Positions 1 to 8,955 of a DNA stretch of 64,000 nt are shown one piece after another. Positions within the stretch are counted from its first letter, which is position 1, and every line of letters starts with the position of its first letter. The notes under the pieces are model-generated. The model made no database searches and was not told where the DNA came from. It saw only the letters and a program-made list of their open reading frames with translations. Made by a program: the position numbers and the translations under genes. The DNA is from Persebacter sp965221835 (GTDB lineage Bacteria; Pseudomonadota; Gammaproteobacteria; Tethybacterales; Persebacteraceae), in contig OZ244916.1 of the NCBI GenBank assembly GCA_965221835.1, forward strand, positions 1,426,001-1,490,000. The letters run 5' to 3'.

Positions 1-1311
1 TACCAAACCCCAGCCGTAAACATCATCCACGCCTTCCGCCCCAAGATCATCCGCCGTGCGCAACAACAACGCACGCACTACCGACATCGGCATATTCGGT
101 AAACGACTTTTCAATATCGCCAACGCACCGCTGACATGCGGGGCGGCGTACGAAGTACCATTGCCGGCAGAATAGGCGGAATCGGATGCGATTCCGGCGG
201 AAGTAATATTCGCCCCGGGTGCGGAAATACACCAAAACTTCGCATCGCCGCAACCGTTGCTGCCGTGTCCGATTCTGCCATACCAAAGCGAGTTTTCATT
301 CTCGTTTATCGCAACAACCGCCAGCCAGCGGTCGGTCAGTTGCGGATAATAATGCGGAAAAAGTGCGTAAAAATCGCTACCCGATTCGGGGATTCGCAAA
401 ACCGCACCCGTCTCTTGCACCGTGATTCGAATCGTCCCCAGCAACCCGTTCAATTGCCGGTCGTTGGATAATCTTTGTTGCGCATTAAAGCCGGCGAGTA
501 AATCGGCAATGCTTATCGCCCTATCCACACTTCCGTCCGTTCTGCGCAATTCTACCGCACCGCCGCTTTGCCATCCTTCGTTTCCCGCCGCCCATACCAC
601 CACCGCATCCTTGTCGCCGATAACATTCTCCACATCGTTCATCGCATTAAATTGCCATTGCTGAGCAATCAGCGGACCGAAATACGGAATATTTACCAAC
701 CTCGTCTGTCCTTGATATGTTCCGATAACTGTCGTTCCCAAAAAACCGTAACTATTGTTGAGAATATGCGCACCGTTTGCTAACGCAAACTGGAACGCGG
801 GGATTTCGTGTTGAAGATTAAAACTAACGCCGCCGTTCTCGCCCCCTATCCGAATCGGAATCATGGAAACCGAAGGCGCGACTCCATGTACGCTCAAACC
901 ATCACGCGCCCCGCCGATAATTCCGGCGATAAAAGTACCGTGTCCGCTCAAATCTTGAATCGTCCCGTTCGTAAAAAAATCGCGGTAAGCGACAATTCTG
1001 CCGCTGTTGCGAAACTCGTTATGCGAAAGACGAATTCCCGAATCGATAATAGCGACCGTCGCGCCTTGCCCCCAATAACCACGCTGATAAGCGGCGTCCG
1101 CATTAATCCGCCCCAACCCATAGTTGCGATTAAATTCGTTGTTTATCCGGTAATTCGTTCCATCCGAAGGATTCGGCGGCGGTAATTGCACCCCTTCCGG
1201 TTCCGGTTCCATTTGCGGCGGCACACTGCCACCGCCGCCGCCGCAAGCGGCAAGTAACGAAAATACCGCGCCGCCTATCGCCGTTTTCCATGTCATTGCG
1301 CGCATTTTCAT
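1..1311 (-). CDS. Subtilisin-like S8 serine protease, lipoprotein (C-terminus cut by window edge)
   Basis: Translated by hand because the gene runs off the left edge. The N-terminus MKMRAMTWKTAIGG leads to a lipobox-like LLAACGGGGG, so the product is probably an envelope lipoprotein. All three parts of the S8 triad are visible in order: Asp in VAIIDSGI (about residue 78), His in SGHGTFIAG (about residue 117) and Ser in NGTSYAAPHVSG (about residue 387). The oxyanion Asn region WAAGNEG also fits. In the family, proteins like this often continue into an autotransporter beta-barrel; whether this one does cannot be seen because at least 437 residues are present and no stop is reached. Start chosen at the first ATG before the signal sequence. 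Substrate unknown. Confidence 0.88.
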   Translation of the reverse strand, partial: MKMRAMTWKTAIGGAVFSLLAACGGGGGSVPPQMEPEPEGVQLPPPNPSDGTNYRINNEFNRNYGLGRINADAAYQRGYWGQGATVAIIDSGIRLSHNEFRNSGRIVAYRDFFTNGTIQDLSGHGTFIAGIIGGARDGLSVHGVAPSVSMIPIRIGGENGGVSFNLQHEIPAFQFALANGAHILNNSYGFLGTTVIGTYQGQTRLVNIPYFGPLIAQQWQFNAMNDVENVIGDKDAVVVWAAGNEGWQSGGAVELRRTDGSVDRAISIADLLAGFNAQQRLSNDRQLNGLLGTIRITVQETGAVLRIPESGSDFYALFPHYYPQLTDRWLAVVAINENENSLWYGRIGHGSNGCGDAKFWCISAPGANITSAGIASDSAYSAGNGTSYAAPHVSGALAILKSRLPNMPMSVVRALLLRTADDLGAEGVDDVYGWGLV

Positions 1312-1405
1312 ATTTTACTCAATTTACAGCACGCCGTGAAAAACGGGCATTTTCTAAAACTAAATCCAAAACCGAATCCCCGAATCCGGATTCGCGGCGG
1401 CGTTT

Positions 1406-2641
1406 TTATAGCAACGATTTTTCGTCCGCCAGCATTTCGTCAATTGTTTCGCGGCGGCGAATCAGTTTAATTTCCGCGCCTGAAACCAAAACTTCGCACG
1501 GACGCGGGCGGGCGTTGTAGCCCGAAAACATTGCCGCACAATACGCCCCCGCATCGCGCACCGCGAGAATGTCGCCTTCTTCCGCCGCCAATTCGCAGTT
1601 GTGCGCGAGAATGTCGGCGCTTTCGCAAACCGGTCCCGCCACCGCACCGGTGCGAATTTCGCCGCCGTTTTCGGTTGTTTCAATGCGATGTCGCGCCCCG
1701 TACAACGCCGGACGCGGAAAATCATTCATTCCCGCATCCGCAATCCAAAATAACTCCCGCCCGCTTTTTTTGACATATTCCACGCGGGTGAGAAGCACGC
1801 CCGCCGCTGCCGCCGCCGCCCGTCCGGGTTCCATCCATATTTCCAAATCGGAAAATGTTTGCGCCAAATATTCATCGTATGCCGCCGCATCCAAACAAAC
1901 GCCATCGCCGTTTTCGTAATCTACCGCAAAACCGCCGCCCATATCCAAATGCCGGACGGCGATTCCGTCCCGCCGCGCATTTTGAATTAAATCATCCATT
2001 TTTGCGGCGGCGGAAATATATGCGCGCCCGTCCGCAATTTGCGAACCGATATGACAGGCGAAACCGCGAAAATCCAAATGCGCGGAAGCAACCGCCCGCG
2101 CCGCCAATTGCAACGATTCGGCGGGCGGAACGCCGAATTTGCCGCCGACAACGCCGGTCGTCAGATGCGGATGCGTGCCGCCGTCTATGTCGGGAGTCGT
2201 GCGAATTGCCAGCGGTGCGCGCATTCCCGCGGCGGCGGCGATTTCTTCCAGACGCGCCACTTCCGCCGCCGATTCGGCGTTGAAACAGCCGATTCCGGCG
2301 CGCAAACCGGCGCGTATTTCCGCCGCGCTTTTGCCGACTCCCGAAAAAACAATATCCGCGCCATTTCCGCCCGCCGCCAGCACTCGCGCCAACTCGCCGC
2401 CCGATACAATATCAAATCCGCATCCCGCTTCGCGCAACAACCGCAACAGCGACAAGTTGCCGTTCGCCTTCACCGCAAAAAACAAACGCGGCGCACTGCG
2501 GGCAAACATCGCGCGCAAACGGGCGACCGATTCCAGCAAAATTCGCCGCGAATACACATAACACGGCGTGCCGAATTGCGCCGCAATATCGGACAACGGC
2601 GCCTCCTCCATCCACAATCGTCCGCCGCGGCGCGAAATCAT
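1406..2641 (-). CDS. lysA: Diaminopimelate decarboxylase
   Basis: PLP enzyme converting meso-diaminopimelate to L-lysine, the last step of lysine synthesis. The protein (411 aa from the chosen start) has the PLP lysine motif FFAVKANGN, the glycine-rich phosphate-binding GGGFAVDYENGD, and the C-terminal acceptor region VCESADILAHN with the active-site Cys. The start at 2641 forms an ATGA overlap with the end of lptM, so the two are translationally coupled; a longer reading frame upstream runs through lptM in another frame and is not used. Length and gene order match gammaproteobacterial lptM-lysA loci; dapF, which usually follows, is not next here, since the protease gene comes after. Confidence 0.95.
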   Translation of the reverse strand: MISRRGGRLWMEEAPLSDIAAQFGTPCYVYSRRILLESVARLRAMFARSAPRLFFAVKANGNLSLLRLLREAGCGFDIVSGGELARVLAAGGNGADIVFSGVGKSAAEIRAGLRAGIGCFNAESAAEVARLEEIAAAAGMRAPLAIRTTPDIDGGTHPHLTTGVVGGKFGVPPAESLQLAARAVASAHLDFRGFACHIGSQIADGRAYISAAAKMDDLIQNARRDGIAVRHLDMGGGFAVDYENGDGVCLDAAAYDEYLAQTFSDLEIWMEPGRAAAAAAGVLLTRVEYVKKSGRELFWIADAGMNDFPRPALYGARHRIETTENGGEIRTGAVAGPVCESADILAHNCELAAEEGDILAVRDAGAYCAAMFSGYNARPRPCEVLVSGAEIKLIRRRETIDEMLADEKSLL

Positions 2642-2745
2642 CCGTCTCGCGACTCGGCGGGCGGCAAACGCAGCGGTCCTTTGTTGCCGCAACCAGCGGC
2701 GGCAAGCAACAGCGCGCAAAGTAGCAGGGCGGCGATTTTTTTCAT
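2638..2745 (-). CDS. lptM: LptM-like small lipoprotein (YifL family)
   Basis: A 35-residue ORF too short for routine calling: MKKIAALLLCALLLAAAGCG followed by NKGPLRLPPAESRDG. It has a charged N-end, a hydrophobic segment and the lipobox AAGC, then the family hallmark CGNKGPL(R/Y)LP. In E. coli LptM helps the LPS translocon LptDE mature; the gene sits just before lysA in many gammaproteobacteria, exactly as here. A TACAAT box at 2754-2759 lies 8 nt before the ATG, so the transcript may be nearly leaderless. Stop overlaps the lysA start (ATGA). Confidence 0.9.
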   Translation of the reverse strand: MKKIAALLLCALLLAAAGCGNKGPLRLPPAESRDG

Positions 2746-2831
2746 CGGCGGCAATTGTAGCGTTTTATCAGGCAAATTGCCGAAACCGCGCGGCAATAAA
2801 AAAATTTTTCGCGCCGCAACTGCTGTTTTAT

Positions 2832-2860
2832 TTGTACGGCGCGGCGCGTTTTGTTATAAT
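2832..2860 (+). promoter_or_regulatory. cyaY promoter, predicted leaderless
   Basis: TATAAT at 2855-2860 with TTGTAC at 2832-2837, spacing 17 nt. The cyaY ATG begins at 2867, only 6 nt after the -10 box, where transcription should start. No Shine-Dalgarno sequence fits in that gap. Confidence 0.6.
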
Positions 2861-2866
2861 TTCGCT

Positions 2867-3148
2867 ATGTCCGACGAACACGATTATCACAATCTTTGCG
2901 ACGCGCTTTTTGCGCATTTAGAATCCACTCTGGACAATGCCGGAATTGATTTTGATTCCAACGGGCATATCCTTGAAGCGCAAATGGACAACGGCGGTAC
3001 GATTATCATCAACCGGCAGACGGCGGCGCGCGAAATATGGCTTGCCGCACCCAACGGCGGGCGGCATTTTCGCTGGCAAGACGGCGAATGGCGCGATACC
3101 CGTGACGAAAAAGAATTGACCGCCGTACTAAAAACGCTAATTGACTGA
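2867..3148 (+). CDS. cyaY: Frataxin-like iron donor for Fe-S cluster assembly
   Basis: Small acidic protein (93 aa) that binds iron and modulates IscS in Fe-S cluster assembly. It shows the CyaY pattern: acidic helix 1 (MSDEHDYHNLCDALFAHLE), then the beta-sheet signature GGTIIINRQTAAREIWLAA and HFRWQDGEWRDTRDEKEL. Divergent orientation from lptM-lysA is the classic gammaproteobacterial arrangement. A much longer frame upstream (from 2039) is antisense to lysA and is rejected. The start is fixed by the TATAAT box 6 nt upstream. The last 12 bp overlap the 3' end of slt on the other strand. Confidence 0.93.
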   Translation: MSDEHDYHNLCDALFAHLESTLDNAGIDFDSNGHILEAQMDNGGTIIINRQTAAREIWLAAPNGGRHFRWQDGEWRDTRDEKELTAVLKTLID

Positions 3149-5017
3149 CGCCGTTTGCGGGACGAAAATCTCGCGGTCTATCAACTCGCGAATGGATGCC
3201 GACGGCGCACCGAAACGCAACGCATAATGCGCGCGCGCGGCGAGAAGCGCTTTGACATATAAACGCGTTTCGCGGAACGGAATATTTTCAACCAACGCCA
3301 GCGTGTCGTTTATGTTGCGGCGCCATTTTTTTGCGCGTCCCGGACCGGCATTGTAGGCGGCGGCGACTTGCGCCGGATGCGCCCCGAATTGCCGCCCCAA
3401 ATCGCGCAAATAAGTCGTCCCGATAATCACATTCGTATCCACCCGCGTAAGACGCGATAAGCGATAGCGGCTGTATCCGTGCCGCCGCGCCACCGTTTTG
3501 GCAGTGGACGGCAAAACTTGCATCAATCCGCGCGCCTTTGCGGACGATATCGCATCGGGCATAAAACGGCTTTCGCGGCGAATCAGCGCATACACAAACG
3601 CCTCTTCCAGCCCGAATTTGTCGCTGTATTTTTCTATCGTGTCGCGATAGGGAGTCGGATAACGCCACGCATGTGCGGGCGGTGCGCCGGCGGCATTTGC
3701 GGCATTGATGGAAGCGAGATACCATCCCGCCGCATCCGCCGCCCCCGCCGCCGCCAAAATATCGGACGGCGCGGAATGCGCAATTGCCGAAGTCCAGATT
3801 TGTCGCGCCAGACGCGGTTGTCCGGCGCGGCGTACCGCCAATGCCAGCGCAAAACCGCCGCGCGCCGCCTCCGCAACGGGCGATTCGGAATCTTCCCGCA
3901 CAAACGGAATGCCAAGCGATTCCCGCGCCAAAAGTCCGTAATAATCGTCTTCCGCCGCGGCGAGGGCGCGCATTTGTTTTTCCGATTCGGCGCGGTCGCC
4001 GGTGTGTGCCAATGCCGCCGCCCGCCAATATCGCCACGCCGACAACGACGATTCCGCTGCCGGCATTTGTTGCACAGTGCGCACGACATCGGCGTAATCG
4101 CCGGCGACAAGCGCCGCCCGCACCCGCCACGCCCGCATATTTTCGTCATAGTTTGCAAAAGACGGCGCGCGGCGATAAAGCATCATCGCCTCCCGCCGAT
4201 GCGCGCGCGCGGCATGTTCGGCGATTTTCGCCCATACCTGATTATTTTCGCCGTCATTAAAATAGCGCGAAAATGCCGCCCATCGCCGCGCCGACAATGC
4301 GGAATCGTGTTTCGCCGCCGCCATCGCGGCAATCATCACCAAAGAACGATTCGCGGGAGTCGCCAGCGAATGTTTGCCGCGAATATGCCGCCTTGCGCGC
4401 AACACCACTTTTCGCACGGCGCGATAAGACAAACCGGAAATCGGAAAATGCCGCAAAAACCGCCGCGAAGAAACAAGCAACCGGCTGCCCGCCAGCCCGT
4501 GCAATTTTTCCCGCATGTCGTTTTCGGTCAACATTCCGTCCCGCCGCGCATGACGATAGGCATTGATGCAAATCGGGTCGCGAAAATCTTGTTCGCCGCG
4601 CCACATCGCGCGTACCGCAGCGGCGCCGGTTTTTCGGGCATGAATCGCCGCCAGCAAAGTCGCACACGGCGACACATCGGCAACTGCGGCGAAATCCGCC
4701 TGCGCCCCGGCGCGCATATAATGCTCCGCCAATGTCCGCGCCGCGCGTTCGCGCACATAATGCGATTCCGATTCGCGCCGCAAATTCTCCAACGGGGCGG
4801 GGCGTCCGCGTTGCAAATCCAACGCCGCCGCCCAATACGAAACCAGCGGATAATACACATTATCGGCGGCAACGGCGCGCGCATCGCGGGCGAAAGATGT
4901 CGCATGCCCGTTGATAAAATGCCGCCGAACTTTGTTAAAATCATCTATTTCGCCGGCGGATGCCGCCCCCGCCCCCGCCCACAACGCCAAAACCGCCGCC
5001 AACAAAATAATTCGCAT
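3137..5017 (-). CDS. slt: Soluble lytic murein transglycosylase
   Basis: Periplasmic enzyme cleaving the MurNAc-GlcNAc bond of peptidoglycan. 626 aa, near the 618-645 aa of Slt70. Residues 1-21 are a cleavable signal peptide ending AGAASA. An alpha-helical superhelical ring domain (about 25-440) is followed by the C-terminal SLT domain with the catalytic Glu in ALIRRESRF, then SAKARGLMQVLPSTAK and AYNAGPGRAKKW. TAAAAT at 5024-5029 is 6 nt before the ATG, suggesting a leaderless message. No partner gene is in the same operon; it converges with cyaY. Confidence 0.95.
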   Translation of the reverse strand: MRIILLAAVLALWAGAGAASAGEIDDFNKVRRHFINGHATSFARDARAVAADNVYYPLVSYWAAALDLQRGRPAPLENLRRESESHYVRERAARTLAEHYMRAGAQADFAAVADVSPCATLLAAIHARKTGAAAVRAMWRGEQDFRDPICINAYRHARRDGMLTENDMREKLHGLAGSRLLVSSRRFLRHFPISGLSYRAVRKVVLRARRHIRGKHSLATPANRSLVMIAAMAAAKHDSALSARRWAAFSRYFNDGENNQVWAKIAEHAARAHRREAMMLYRRAPSFANYDENMRAWRVRAALVAGDYADVVRTVQQMPAAESSLSAWRYWRAAALAHTGDRAESEKQMRALAAAEDDYYGLLARESLGIPFVREDSESPVAEAARGGFALALAVRRAGQPRLARQIWTSAIAHSAPSDILAAAGAADAAGWYLASINAANAAGAPPAHAWRYPTPYRDTIEKYSDKFGLEEAFVYALIRRESRFMPDAISSAKARGLMQVLPSTAKTVARRHGYSRYRLSRLTRVDTNVIIGTTYLRDLGRQFGAHPAQVAAAYNAGPGRAKKWRRNINDTLALVENIPFRETRLYVKALLAARAHYALRFGAPSASIRELIDREIFVPQTASVN

Positions 5018-5023
5018 TCCCTT

Positions 5024-5029
5024 ATTTTA
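5024..5029 (-). promoter_or_regulatory. -10 box of slt (predicted leaderless)
   Basis: TAAAAT read on the minus strand, separated by 6 nt from the slt ATG (5017-5015). Confidence 0.4.
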
Positions 5030-5307
5030 CCGACAACCCGCCGTCAAATGCTAATCTTATGCCGTTTTTTCCGATTCCCCCGCGCCGTCCGCCCCGCCCG
5101 CCCCGCCGAAATAAATGATTTGTTGTTTTTTTGTATCTTTCGTATTTCCTTATAAAACCGCGATTTTATTGCTTTCGCACAATTTATTTTGCAATGCACA
5201 AAAATATTTGTCCGAACTCTTGAAAAAACCCGAAATAATGTTTATAATAAGGATGTTGCATATTTATGCAGCGCACAAAAATAAACACAAAAAAGGAGTT
5301 ATAAACT

Positions 5308-5802
5308 ATGAACTACACGGCACAACCTTTCCACAATGCGGAAGCATTTAAATTATTTAACGACGCAGTGATGGCGGCGGCGGATTATTCGTCCAAAATC
5401 GCGGCGCGGCAGTTTGATTTCGCGCGCAAAATCGCGGATCAAAACAACGGATGGCAAAACAACTTGTCCGCCCCCGATTCCGCGGAAGTCAAAAAATCGG
5501 TGTCCGATTATCTTGATTTCGTCCGGGAAACGGTGGAAGACATCGCGCAAGCGTCCGACCGCCATTTCGCATGGGTAGAATCGGTGATAGACGGCGCGGT
5601 CAAAGACGGCAAACCGTTTCTTACGCCGCAAGCGGAAGCACTCGGACAGCAATGGGTATCCGGCGTCAAAGCCGCGAACGCCGCCCTGCAAGACGGTGTC
5701 CGCGCTTCGTGTCGTGCGACGGTGGACGGAATTAATGTTGCGCACAACGGCGATGAAGAAATCGCAGAAATCGCGCGCGCCAAAAAATCCGCCAAAAAAT
5801 AA
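5308..5802 (+). CDS. Phasin family protein
   Basis: 164 aa, helical, without signal peptide or membrane segment. It has the phasin layout: aromatic-rich N-terminus, an amphipathic helical core (SDYLDFVRETVEDIAQ, FAWVESVIDGAVKDGK), and a Lys/Ala tail (ARAKKSAKK) resembling PhaF/PhaP tails. Phasins coat polyhydroxyalkanoate granules, so the organism may store PHA, but no PHA synthase is in this window. The start is strongly fixed by AAAAAAGGAG 8 nt upstream, a classic Shine-Dalgarno site, unlike many neighbours. TATAAT-like sequence lies near 5241. A clear terminator follows. Confidence 0.8.
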   Translation: MNYTAQPFHNAEAFKLFNDAVMAAADYSSKIAARQFDFARKIADQNNGWQNNLSAPDSAEVKKSVSDYLDFVRETVEDIAQASDRHFAWVESVIDGAVKDGKPFLTPQAEALGQQWVSGVKAANAALQDGVRASCRATVDGINVAHNGDEEIAEIARAKKSAKK

Positions 5803-5854
5803 CCATGTTTCGGGGGGCTCTCTCTCTCCTCTCCTCAAAACCCCTCGAAAACCG

Positions 5855-5889
5855 CAGGGCGCAATCTTCGGATTACGCCCTGTTTTTTT
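5855..5889 (+). terminator. Rho-independent terminator of the phasin gene
   Basis: CAGGGCG (5855-5861) pairs with CGCCCTG (5876-5882); inner AATC/GATT pairs close a TTCG tetraloop; a run of seven T follows (5883-5889). The T-run merges with the first unit of the tandem array. Confidence 0.9.
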
Positions 5890-6440
5890 AATAAAATGCG
5901 CGGCGGAACGCTGAATCGATTCCGTTCTCCGCATTCGCCGCGATATTTTTTTTGCATAAACGCCCGCCGCGGCGACTCATTTTAATAAAATGCGCGGCGA
6001 CAAACGCTGAATCGCTTCCGTTCTCCGCATTCGCCCCGATATTTTTTTTGCATAAACGCCCGCGGCGACTTATTTTAATAAAATGCGCGGCGGTAAACGC
6101 TGAATCGCTTCCGTTCGCCGCATTCTCCGCGATATTTTTTTTGCATAAACGCGCCCGCGGCGACTCATTTTAATAAAATGCGCGGCGGAACGCTGAATCG
6201 ATTCCGTTCTCCGCATTCGCCGCGATATTTTTTTTGCATAAACGCCCGCGGCGATTCATTTTAATAAAACGCCCGCCGGCGAACGCTGAATCGCTTCCGT
6301 TCGCCGCATTCGCCCCGATATTTTTTGCATAAACGCGCCCGCGGCGACTCATTTTAATAAAATGCGCGGCGGAACGCTGAATCGCTTCCGTTCTCCGCAT
6401 TCTCCGCGATATTTTTTTGCATAAACGCGCCCGCGGCGAT
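5886..6440. repeat. Tandem array, six units of about 93 bp
   Basis: Units begin with TTTTAATAAAATGCGCGG at 5886, 5980, 6073 and 6168, with variants at 6259 and 6352, so the period is 91-95 bp. Each unit holds two conserved parts: an imperfect palindrome (AATGCG..GGAACG, a loop CTGAATCG(A/C)TTC, then CGTTC..CCGCATT) and a T8-GCATAAACGC segment. ATTTTA-A-TAAAAT at each joint is itself palindromic. Differences between units are scattered point changes and small indels. The stretch has no supported gene; a minus-strand frame reading through it is repeat-derived. Confidence 0.9.
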
Positions 6441-6444
6441 GCTT

Positions 6445-7335
6445 TCATCCGCGCGGATGGTGTTTTTTGTGCATTTCGGCGAGGCGGCGGGCGGCGATAT
6501 GCGCGTATATTTGCGTTGTGGAAATGCTGGCGTGTCCAAGCATCATTTGCACCGCCCGCAAATCCGCCCCGCGATTGACCAAATGCGTCGCAAACGCATG
6601 GCGCAAAGTGTGCGGAGACGGCGCACCGCGCAATCCGGCGAGAGACGCGTAGCGTTTTACCAAAATCCAAAACATCTGGCGACTCATTGCCGCCCCGCGC
6701 GTACTCAAAAATAATGCATCCGTCGGACGGCGCAACAACAGCGGGCGCGCAATCTGCAAATAGTGTTGCAAAAAATCCGCCGCCGTATCGTTAAACGGAA
6801 TAATCCGTTCGCGCCCGCCTTTGCCGATAATCTGCAAACAGCCCGCATCCGCGCGCAATGCGCCCGTTTCCAATCCGACCAACTCCGACACCCGCAAGCC
6901 GCAGGCATACATCAATTCCAGCATCGTCCGGTCGCGCAAACCGTGCGGTGCGGCAACATCCGGCATATCCAGCAAACGCTCCACTTCTTTTTCGCTCAAC
7001 TGCGCCGGCAACGGACGAACGCGGCGGGGGGAAATAATTTCCGCTGTCGGATCATCCGCGCGCATGCCGGTTTCCGCCAGATAACGGTAAAACCCGCGCA
7101 TCGCCGACAACGCCCGCGCCGCCGTTGCCGCACCGCGCCCTTTTGCAAACATTGCCGACAAATACGCGCGTAAATCGTCCGCCGTTGCGCCATCCAGCCG
7201 CGCACCGCGTGTCGTCAAAAAAGCGGACAATTTGCGCAAATCGGCGGAATATGCCGCAACGGTTTTTTCGCCGCGCCCTTCCGCAAACATCAGACGGCGA
7301 CAAAAACCCGCCGCGACATCGTCGTCCGCGTTCAT
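6445..7335 (-). CDS. xerD: Tyrosine site-specific recombinase XerD
   Basis: Resolves chromosome dimers at dif with XerC. 296 aa, typical length. The N-terminal SAM-like domain (1-90) is followed by the catalytic domain with Arg in ACGLRVSELVGLE, Lys in IGKGGRER, HTLRHAFATH, the second His in LGHASISTTQ, and the nucleophile Tyr in IYAHIA. Sequence features (LMFAEGRGEKTVAAY, LHKKHHPRG-like end) fit XerD rather than an integron or phage integrase. Its 3' end abuts the 93-bp array. The start overlaps the end of ogt by 4 bp. Confidence 0.93.
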   Translation of the reverse strand: MNADDDVAAGFCRRLMFAEGRGEKTVAAYSADLRKLSAFLTTRGARLDGATADDLRAYLSAMFAKGRGAATAARALSAMRGFYRYLAETGMRADDPTAEIISPRRVRPLPAQLSEKEVERLLDMPDVAAPHGLRDRTMLELMYACGLRVSELVGLETGALRADAGCLQIIGKGGRERIIPFNDTAADFLQHYLQIARPLLLRRPTDALFLSTRGAAMSRQMFWILVKRYASLAGLRGAPSPHTLRHAFATHLVNRGADLRAVQMMLGHASISTTQIYAHIAARRLAEMHKKHHPRG

Positions 7336-7820
7336 CCCGCTTCGTGCCGCAAAAGCGTTTGTTTGATTTTCGTACTATGTACGCCGCGCCGTTCGCTCAT
7401 AAAACCGCCCAATCCGTCCGCCGCCACAATCCGATGACACGGCACAATCAGCGCCATCGCATTCGCCCGGCAGGCACCGCCGACTGCGCGCGCCGAAGAA
7501 TTGATTTGCGCGGCAATTTCGCCGTAAGTCCGCACTTCGCCGCCCGCGATTTGCAACATTGCCGCGCGTGTTTTGCGTTGATGTGCGGTCGGGGCGGCGA
7601 GTAGCGGCAACTCAAATATAAAGCGGCGCGGATTTTTCCAATAGGCGCGCAACTGTCGCGCGGCTTCGGCGGCGAGGGCGGTTTGCGGCGGCAGCGCGGC
7701 GGTTTGCGGCGGCAAATAACGCGTTTCCAATATCGCAAAATCGTCGCAATGCACCGCAAAAACGCCGAAAGGCATTCGCAGTTTCAATGTCCATTGCGGA
7801 ATGTCCGGTTTATTTTGCAA
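7332..7820 (-). CDS. ogt: Methylated-DNA--protein-cysteine methyltransferase
   Basis: Suicidal repair of O6-methylguanine. The acceptor motif IVPCHRIV is present, with the helix-turn-helix region EVRTYGEIAAQINSSARAVGGA and the N-terminal RMPFGVFAVHCDD strand pair. The ATG-only choice (7775) would truncate the first strand; a TTG at 7820 overlaps the stop of the YHS gene and gives a normal N-terminus, so I use it, though an ATG at 7925 would overlap that gene by 115 bp. 162 aa from the chosen start. Followed by xerD with a 4-bp overlap. Confidence 0.85.
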   Translation of the reverse strand: MQNKPDIPQWTLKLRMPFGVFAVHCDDFAILETRYLPPQTAALPPQTALAAEAARQLRAYWKNPRRFIFELPLLAAPTAHQRKTRAAMLQIAGGEVRTYGEIAAQINSSARAVGGACRANAMALIVPCHRIVAADGLGGFMSERRGVHSTKIKQTLLRHEAG

Positions 7821-8253
7821 GCACCGAATCCCGCCAGTAAATGTCGCCTTTTGTGATGCGCCCGTTGATTCCGATTTCCCATTTTGCGCGAGTCGGTTTG
7901 TTGTAATTAAAATACAACTTGCCATTATGCACCGTCCACACTTCCGGGTCGCCGAATGCCAGCGCGTTCAACGAAGCGGCGTACGCGCAATATCCGCCGT
8001 ATTGCGGCGCATATTGTTGCGGCGCGGCGACAAATAAATCGCGCCGTTCGGCGTTTGTAAAATGCCACAACAAACCGCCATATTCGGCGGAAAACTTCGC
8101 ATCGCCAAGCACCGCACCGCCGCCGTCAAAATACGCCACGACATCATAACCGTCCGCGCCGAGTCCGCTTTCATAATCGTACCACACATGCGTCTCTTCC
8201 GCCGCCGCCGCCGCCGCTGCCAACACCAAAACCGCCAAAAGTTTTTTTATCAT
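7810..8253 (-). CDS. YHS domain protein, exported
   Basis: 147 aa with a signal peptide (MIKKLLAVLVLAAAAAAA, cut after AAAEE or nearby). The remainder matches the YHS fold: GYDVVAYFDGGGAV, KFSAEYGGLLWHFTNAERRDLF, and YAPQYGGYCAYAASLNALA. YHS domains bind metal or serve as small sensor modules; the exact role of these short periplasmic versions is not known. A strong Shine-Dalgarno site, GGAGGAAATAAA, precedes the ATG. Upstream AT-rich DNA (8254-8346) separates it from the LysE gene. Confidence 0.85.
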   Translation of the reverse strand: MIKKLLAVLVLAAAAAAAEETHVWYDYESGLGADGYDVVAYFDGGGAVLGDAKFSAEYGGLLWHFTNAERRDLFVAAPQQYAPQYGGYCAYAASLNALAFGDPEVWTVHNGKLYFNYNKPTRAKWEIGINGRITKGDIYWRDSVLAK

Positions 8254-8346
8254 TTTATTTCCTCCGTATTATTGACAAATATATCATACATTCATTTAAA
8301 TTAATTCCCGCAAGCGGCGGAAAAAACGCGCAAAACAATTCGCGCC

Positions 8347-8955
8347 TTAAACAAAAAAAATCAATACCGCCGTGAATGCAAGCAACGCGCCCATGATGCC
8401 GTTAAACCATGCCAATGCGCGCGGCGTTTTTAAGAATCGGCGAATGCCCAAACCGAACGCCGCCCATGTAAAAGTAGACCCCAATGCGACAACCATACTC
8501 ACTATCGCCAAATAAAATATATCGGAAGTCCACAAATCGCCCGGACGCGCGAAAACGGCGACAATGCTGAAAGCGTAAGTTATCGCTTTCGGATTTATCC
8601 ATTGAAACGCCATTGCGTGAAAAAATCCCGGCGCGCGCGTTTTGCCGCCGTCCGCCGCCCGTGCGGTCGCAATCCGCCACGCCAGATATAATAAAAACAA
8701 CGCGCCGCCGATTTTTAATGCTGAATGCAATTGCGGCAAATACGATAATAATCGCCCGATTCCCGCCCCCGTCGCCAGCACCAAAATCGGAAATCCGAAA
8801 GTCACACCCAATGCAAACGGCAACGCACGGCGAAATCCGAAATTAACCGCCGTAGACATACAAATCGCATTATTCGGTCCGGGCGTAAACGCCCCCGCCG
8901 CACACGCCGCCAATGCCAGCGAAATCAGTTGCCAATCGGGCGGCGCAAAAATCAT
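8347..8955 (-). CDS. LysE/RhtB family amino-acid exporter
   Basis: 202 aa, six predicted membrane segments. The family start signature GAFTPGPNNAICMSTAVNFG lies at about residue 20, followed by LALGVTFGF-like and FQWINPKA motifs. These exporters remove amino acids or related solutes from the cytoplasm; the substrate cannot be told from sequence. The start is set by an ATGA overlap with the upstream transporter gene (8952-8955); a longer frame from 9084 runs inside that gene and is rejected. Confidence 0.88.
   Translation of the reverse strand: MIFAPPDWQLISLALAACAAGAFTPGPNNAICMSTAVNFGFRRALPFALGVTFGFPILVLATGAGIGRLLSYLPQLHSALKIGGALFLLYLAWRIATARAADGGKTRAPGFFHAMAFQWINPKAITYAFSIVAVFARPGDLWTSDIFYLAIVSMVVALGSTFTWAAFGLGIRRFLKTPRALAWFNGIMGALLAFTAVLIFFV

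Noticed and set aside
3479..5155. Plus-strand frame of 558 residues
   Set aside because: Antisense of slt; Arg/Pro-rich composition typical of shadow frames in this codon bias, with no family features.
5886..6440. Possible CRISPR array
   Set aside because: Units are directly abutting 93-bp repeats without variable spacers; no cas genes in the window. The same argument excludes the 48-bp and 87-bp arrays.
6170..6670. Minus-strand frame of 166 residues through the 93-bp array into xerD
   Set aside because: Made entirely of repeat units in one frame plus the antisense/shifted end of xerD; no ribosome site; period 93 is a multiple of three only by chance in this window.
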